A stretch of 11,608 nt of DNA, taken from positions 1-11,608 of the forward strand of contig JAQVZB010000029.1 of assembly GCA_029004695.1 (NCBI GenBank), given 5' to 3'. This document shows positions 7,926 to 11,608 of this stretch, in pieces. Source of the stretch: Bacilli bacterium (GTDB lineage Bacteria; Bacillota_I; Bacilli_A; RF39; UBA660). The number at the start of each line of letters is the position of its first letter. Within the stretch, counting starts at the first letter, position 1. The notes beneath the pieces are model-generated. The model was given only the letters and a program-made list of their open reading frames with translations. It ran no database searches and was not told the DNA's origin. The translations under genes were made by a program, and so were the position numbers.

Positions 7926-9296
7926 ATGAAATATGATAAAGATCAAATTAAAGCTATTAAATCAATGAATAATACTTTAGTAATAGCAGGAGCTGGTTCA
8001 GGAAAAACTACAACCATAATAGGTAAAATAGAATATATAATTAAAAATAATTTATATAAAGAAGAAGAAATACTAATTATTTCTTTTACTAACGAAACAA
8101 TTAAAGAACTTAAATCAAAAATAAAATATCAAATAGATATAAAAACATTTCATAAACTTGCTAAAGACATAATATCAAAAATTAATAAAAATTTATCTAT
8201 TGCAAGTGATTATGAATTAAAGTATATTATTAATGAATATTTTAATTCTTATGGACAAAATAATAAAAAAACAAATTTAATAATTAAAAGAATTATGCAA
8301 ATTACTAATCAAAACCAAATTCAAAATTTAATTTATGCTTTCATTAATATTTATAGATGTAATTATCAAGATATTTATCATTTATATAATTTATATAAAA
8401 AAAGCATTTTTATGAATAGATATTACTTTAAAATAATTTTAGATATATATTTAATTTATTTAAGGGAATTAGAATCTTCTGGAAAAATGGATTTTAATGA
8501 GCTTATTATAAATGCCACTAAATATATTAAAGAAAATAAAGTAAAACTAAATTATCAATATATAATTATTGATGAATTTCAAGATATATCTTTGATTAGA
8601 TTTAAATTAATAAAAAGTATCCTAAACCAAAATAAAGCTAATATTTTTGCCGTTGGCGATGATTTTCAATCAATATATAAATTCAGTGGGTGTGATATAT
8701 CATTATTTATTAATATTAAAAATTTATTACCTAATATAAACATTATTAAATTAAATCATAACTATCGTAATAATCAATCTTTAATTAATATAGCTAATAA
8801 ATTTATAATAAAAAATAAAAATCAAATAATTAAGAATACTTTATGCCATAAGGATGATCTAAAACCGATAAAGATAGTTTTTTATGTTGATAAAAAGACT
8901 GTTATTAACAATATTTTAAAACATATAAAAGGGAATATATTAATTTTGGGAAGAAATAACAATGACAAAGAAAAATTTAATATTATTGAAAATAATCGTA
9001 CCAAATTTTTAACCATTCATAGCTCAAAAGGAATAGAAGAAGATAATGTAATATTAATAAATCTAGATAATAATATTTTAGGATTACCATCAAAAATTAA
9101 AAAAGAAAATATATTAAAGAAAATATTAAAGTCGGATTATATTATTCATGAAGAAGAAAGAAGACTATTTTATGTAGCTTTAACTAGAAGTAAAAATAAT
9201 GTTTATTTAATTACACCATATAATAATTATTCAATATTTGTTAAAGAATTAATAAAAGAAAATAAGAAAAATTTGGATTTTATTCACATAAAGTGA
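7926..9296 (+). CDS. Compact SF1A DNA helicase, helicase IV-like (UvrD/Rep superfamily)
   Basis: This is a 3'-5' DNA helicase of the UvrD superfamily. Motifs run in order: AGAGSGKT near the N terminus, SFTNETIKELK, KTFHKLAKDI, IIIDEFQDIS, AVGDDFQSIYKFSG, LNHNYRNNQSL, LTIHSSKGIEEDNV and EERRLFYVALTR. DEFQDIS, VGDDxQxIYxFSG, the YR-N ... ANKFI stretch and a terminal FVKEL resemble E. coli DNA helicase IV more than UvrD/PcrA. It is not the RNA-polymerase-binding HelD of Bacillus. At 456 residues it lacks the roughly 190-residue N-terminal extension of E. coli helicase IV and any C-terminal zinc finger or nuclease. The start at 7926 follows AGGGGA (7917-7922) at rather short spacing. It lies after addA but behind a terminator and its own promoter. 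The TGA stop is followed two codons later by an in-frame TAA. Confidence 0.85.
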   Translation: MKYDKDQIKAIKSMNNTLVIAGAGSGKTTTIIGKIEYIIKNNLYKEEEILIISFTNETIKELKSKIKYQIDIKTFHKLAKDIISKINKNLSIASDYELKYIINEYFNSYGQNNKKTNLIIKRIMQITNQNQIQNLIYAFINIYRCNYQDIYHLYNLYKKSIFMNRYYFKIILDIYLIYLRELESSGKMDFNELIINATKYIKENKVKLNYQYIIIDEFQDISLIRFKLIKSILNQNKANIFAVGDDFQSIYKFSGCDISLFINIKNLLPNINIIKLNHNYRNNQSLINIANKFIIKNKNQIIKNTLCHKDDLKPIKIVFYVDKKTVINNILKHIKGNILILGRNNNDKEKFNIIENNRTKFLTIHSSKGIEEDNVILINLDNNILGLPSKIKKENILKKILKSDYIIHEEERRLFYVALTRSKNNVYLITPYNNYSIFVKELIKENKKNLDFIHIK

Positions 9297-9615
9297 AAGT
9301 AATTTCGGTAATTGGAATTCCTTTAATATAAGCTTCAATATTATATTCTTCTGATTTTTTTAATTTTTGTAGTTTTATAAAATTATTAATTGCTTCATTT
9401 AAATTATTATTTTTCATATTATAGCAATCTTGGTAAGAACAAAATTTATGGTAAGTAACATTTTTACCAATTAAATTTTTTGTTATGTTTTTAGTACTTA
9501 TACCATTAAGTTGTTTTGTAATATATGTACATTCTTGATAAGCAAAACTCTGATTAATAAATTTCAATAACATTCCTATTAATAAAACAATAATAAGATA
9601 TATATACTTCTTCAT
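9280..9615 (-). CDS. Small secreted or membrane-tethered protein with four cysteines (unknown)
   Basis: The 111-residue protein begins with a classical export signal: MKKYIY, a hydrophobic core (about residues 6-18), and a possible cleavage site after NQSFA (about residue 25). The mature part of about 85 residues is lysine-rich and holds four cysteines (29, 59, 64 and 110), enough for two disulfides. I recognise no family. AAGGTG at 9626-9621 sets the start. The last 17 bp overlap the 3' end of the helicase gene on the other strand, and I see no strong terminator between them. It is divergent from the gene at 9712. An extracellular or membrane-surface role is inferred from the signal only. 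If the signal is uncleaved it would be a membrane-anchored protein. Confidence 0.7.
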   Translation of the reverse strand: MKKYIYLIIVLLIGMLLKFINQSFAYQECTYITKQLNGISTKNITKNLIGKNVTYHKFCSYQDCYNMKNNNLNEAINNFIKLQKLKKSEEYNIEAYIKGIPITEITFTLCE

Positions 9616-9624
9616 AATAACACC

Positions 9625-9660
9625 TTATAATTATTATGTTCTAATTTTTTATAATTATTA
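9625..9660. repeat. Two 12-bp direct repeats in the divergent intergenic region
   Basis: TTATAATTATTA occurs exactly at 9625-9636 and 9649-9660, 24 bp apart start to start. The repeats lie upstream of the secreted-protein gene, and the inner copy touches its ribosome binding site. They could be operator sites, but the sequence is low-complexity AT and chance similarity is possible. Confidence 0.35.
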
Positions 9661-9683
9661 AGCCCATTTTATTTTTACTTACA

Positions 9684-9689
9684 TATAAT
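9684..9689 (+). promoter_or_regulatory. -10 element (TATAAT) upstream of the propeller-like gene
   Basis: A consensus TATAAT lies 22 bp before the ATG at 9712, with no clear -35 at 16-18 bp. The predicted start near 9696 gives a leader of about 16 nt containing GGAGGAA (9702-9708). Confidence 0.4.
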
Positions 9690-9711
9690 ATGAATGTATA
9701 TGGAGGAATTC

Positions 9712-10422
9712 ATGAAAATAATAGAGAAAAAACCTTTATTTAATTCATTAGATGAAATTGCTTTAGGAAGTATTCTATTAAACAACAATTTATTGGTTTT
9801 TTATAAAAAAAGTAATAGTATATCTATGTTTAATCAATATCTAGAAAAAACTGTAAATTTATATATTAATAATAATTATATCACCGGTACTATCTTTAAT
9901 GATAAAATATGTTTAATCAAAAGTAATGAAAAAGATAAAATATATATAGTTAATGATTTCTTAAAAGAATATGATATCATTAAACCAAATTTTGAAAATA
10001 ATGAAAAAATTATTGACATAACAAATAAGCATAATAATAATTTGATTATTGCTACCAATAATAATATTTATAGTTATAATATTAAAAAAGAAAAATTAAA
10101 AAATATAGTAACTGAAGAAACTAATAATTTAATTGGTTATAATAATATTTTATATAAGAAAGGTATAGATGGTATTATTTCAAGGTTTAATGGAAGTAAC
10201 AATCTTATTACCGCTATTATATACTATAATAAATTATTATATATCGCCTATCAAAAAGACGGTAATTCATATATAGACGCAATTAACGATAGCGGTAATA
10301 TTATAAATCATTTTTATATCGAAAAAAATATTATAATAAAAGCGATAATGCATAATGGGATATTTTTTATATTATTAATAACAAAAAATAATAAGTTTGA
10401 TTACATTTATTACTTAAGCTAA
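9712..10422 (+). CDS. Cytosolic protein with beta-propeller-like repeats (unknown function)
   Basis: I place the start at the ATG at 9712, which has a strong GGAGGAA site (9702-9708) at good spacing. The in-frame ATG at 9694 lies upstream of that site. The 236-residue protein has no signal peptide or membrane segment. It shows about six similar modules of a short hydrophobic strand, a polar turn, an aromatic strand and a charged turn, near residues 23-47, 61-90, 108-133, 143-165, 171-200 and 214-236. Examples are NNNLIIATNNNIYSYNIKK and YNKLLYIAYQKDGNSYIDA. This pattern suggests a six-bladed propeller with minimal blades, usually a protein-binding or scaffold fold. No catalytic motif is seen. 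The repeat reading is by eye and the modules are weakly conserved. The gene stands alone, ending at a bidirectional terminator. Confidence 0.7.
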   Translation: MKIIEKKPLFNSLDEIALGSILLNNNLLVFYKKSNSISMFNQYLEKTVNLYINNNYITGTIFNDKICLIKSNEKDKIYIVNDFLKEYDIIKPNFENNEKIIDITNKHNNNLIIATNNNIYSYNIKKEKLKNIVTEETNNLIGYNNILYKKGIDGIISRFNGSNNLITAIIYYNKLLYIAYQKDGNSYIDAINDSGNIINHFYIEKNIIIKAIMHNGIFFILLITKNNKFDYIYYLS

Positions 10423-10449
10423 AAAAATAAAGATTTAATCTTTATTTTT
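10423..10449. terminator. Bidirectional terminator between convergent genes
   Basis: An 11-bp stem (10423-10433 with 10439-10449) encloses a 5-nt loop, with an A run on one side and a T run on the other, so it can act in both directions. It begins right after the TAA of the propeller-like gene, and its right arm includes two bases of the amidase stop codon (10450-10448). Confidence 0.75.
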
Positions 10450-11608
10450 ATTTTGGTATTTTTAATGTTTGACCAACTTCTAATAAGCTATTTTTTAATT
10501 CATTGATTTCTTTTAGTAATACAACCGAAATATTATAATTATTAGCTATCGACCATATACTATCTCCACTTTTTACTGTATATATTTCATAATTTTCTTG
10601 CCTAGTAAGAGAAATAATTAATATTTGGCCTATTGTTAATAAATTGGTTTGTAAATTATTTATTTTTTTTAATTCATCAACGGTAATTTTATATGTATTT
10701 GCTATACTCCATAGTGTGTCTCCGGCTTTAACAGTATATGTGCTACTGCCAGTTTCTAAACCAGGAATTATTAATCGCTGCCCTATTGATAATATATTAC
10801 TAGTGAGATTATTTATAGACTTTATTGCTTCTACTGTTGTATTAAACGTTCTTGCTATTGAATATAATGTATCTCCTGCCTTAACAGTATATGTTTCTCC
10901 ACCTTCAATAGTTCCTTGTTTTAATCCTGGTATAATTAATTTTTGACCTATTGATAATATATTACTAGTAAGATTATTTATAGACTTTATTGCTTCTACT
11001 GTTGTATTAAACATTCTTGCTATCGAATATAATGTATCTCCCACTTTCACAGTATACAAGCCTTCCAATAAAGGAGTTTTATAAGTGAAACCTATATATT
11101 CAGTTATAGCTTTAACAGTAGCTTCTGCATAATCATCCCAATTTTTTTGTAACCTTTCAACATCATTAGGATTATCTAAAAATCCATATTCAACTATTAC
11201 AACTTGCAGATTATTTGTATCTCTCATTATATAATAATAATCTTGATTAGAATCAACAATTGATGACTTTTGATAAACTATTCTCATTTTTTGACCAGCA
11301 GAACCAATATTAGTTAAAATCTTTTTTGCTAATTCCGGAGTGTTTCTTAATGCATATATTACTTCTGCACCTTCTCCTCCACCTGAATTAATATGGTTTG
11401 AAACTACGATAGCATTTTTAACATCTCCAAATGGTTGTTTTATTCGATTTATTCTCTCAGCATTAGTCAAAGTTTCATCAGTTTCTCTCGTCATATAATA
11501 AGGTACACCTAACTCTTTAAATCTATTAGCTATATATTTAGATATTTGTAAACTTTTATCTTTTTCAATTATTTGTGAGCTAACAGCTCCAGGGTCACTT
11601 CCTCCATG
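10448..11608 (-). CDS. N-acetylmuramoyl-L-alanine amidase (Amidase_3) with four LysM repeats, 5' end missing
   Basis: The reading frame is open to the window edge, so the gene starts outside. The first visible residues, HGGSDPGA, are the start of an Amidase_3 domain, which cuts the bond between MurNAc and L-Ala in peptidoglycan. Zinc ligands are the first visible His (11606-11608), Glu of IIEKD (11564-11566) and His of VSNHINSGGG (11393-11395). The catalytic Glu is in VEYGFLDNPNDVERL. Four LysM peptidoglycan-binding repeats follow at 11056-10925, 10891-10760, 10738-10607 and 10582-10451, each with YTVKxGDT/S...SIA...INxL...GQxLxI. The first two are nearly identical in DNA, indicating a recent duplication. 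The protein should be exported and wall-bound, although its signal peptide is out of view. It probably acts in wall turnover, cell separation or sporulation-type remodelling. Confidence 0.93.
   Translation of the reverse strand, partial: HGGSDPGAVSSQIIEKDKSLQISKYIANRFKELGVPYYMTRETDETLTNAERINRIKQPFGDVKNAIVVSNHINSGGGEGAEVIYALRNTPELAKKILTNIGSAGQKMRIVYQKSSIVDSNQDYYYIMRDTNNLQVVIVEYGFLDNPNDVERLQKNWDDYAEATVKAITEYIGFTYKTPLLEGLYTVKVGDTLYSIARMFNTTVEAIKSINNLTSNILSIGQKLIIPGLKQGTIEGGETYTVKAGDTLYSIARTFNTTVEAIKSINNLTSNILSIGQRLIIPGLETGSSTYTVKAGDTLWSIANTYKITVDELKKINNLQTNLLTIGQILIISLTRQENYEIYTVKSGDSIWSIANNYNISVVLLKEINELKNSLLEVGQTLKIPK
10784..11041. repeat. Recent 165-bp tandem duplication inside the LysM region
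   Basis: The stretch 10784-10876 matches 10949-11041 with three differences in 93 bp (period 165 bp), covering most of LysM 1 and LysM 2. LysM 3 and 4 are clearly more diverged. One of the three changes alters an amino acid (Thr versus Met in IARxFNTT). Such a repeat may expand or contract by recombination. Confidence 0.8.

Noticed and set aside
9283..9297. Short hairpin (TTCAC / GTGAA) at the convergent helicase and secreted-protein ends
   Set aside because: The stem is only 5 bp and no T tract follows on either strand, so it is not a convincing terminator.
9876..10058. 60-aa hydrophobic open frame on the minus strand
   Set aside because: It is antisense to the propeller-like gene, and the hydrophobic look comes from complementing Asn/Lys-rich codons.
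10644..10946. 100-aa open frame on the plus strand
   Set aside because: It is the complement of the LysM repeats, and the internal repetition simply mirrors the duplicated LysM units.

Overview
The window is a very AT-rich, gene-dense bacterial chromosome segment. Proteins are dominated by Asn, Ile and Lys. Cell-wall enzymes (a VanY-type D,D-carboxypeptidase and a LysM amidase) sit with AddA/AddB, the Firmicutes counterpart of RecBCD, and the ribosome binding sites are AGGAGG/AGGTGA. This points to a walled, low-GC Firmicute, perhaps one of the uncultured gut Bacilli related to Mollicutes; that placement is inference. All Trp codons I checked are TGG and no long gene carries an in-frame TGA, so the standard bacterial code (table 11) fits. 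I see no phage, transposon, CRISPR, rRNA or tRNA signal.

Layout. (1) Positions 1-191: the first codons of a probable leftward gene, a perfect 13-bp inverted repeat around its ribosome binding site, and a rightward promoter. (2) 192-1207: a two-gene unit with a 62-aa double-spanning membrane protein and a cytosolic trypsin-fold protein. The second protein has lost the catalytic His and Ser, so it is probably a pseudoprotease. (3) 1239-2400: a membrane-anchored VanY-type carboxypeptidase, a coupled 91-aa protein of unknown function, and a terminator. (4) 2404-7870: an addB-addA operon for double-strand break resection, overlapping by 14 nt and closed by a terminator. (5) 7883-9296: a compact SF1A helicase resembling DNA helicase IV, under its own promoter. 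(6) 9280-9615: a small secreted four-cysteine protein on the minus strand, overlapping the helicase gene tail to tail. (7) 9712-10422: an unrecognised protein with beta-propeller-like repeats. (8) 10423-11608: a bidirectional terminator and a leftward N-acetylmuramoyl-L-alanine amidase with four LysM repeats, whose 5' end lies beyond the window.

The region combines housekeeping DNA recombination (three helicase/nuclease genes) with envelope work (carboxypeptidase, amidase, a secreted protein and a small membrane protein). Regulation is strikingly compact. Terminator hairpins are folded into the ends of coding sequences, and predicted transcription starts lie only about 8-19 nt before start codons. 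The least expected gene is the inactivated trypsin-fold protein and its small membrane partner.
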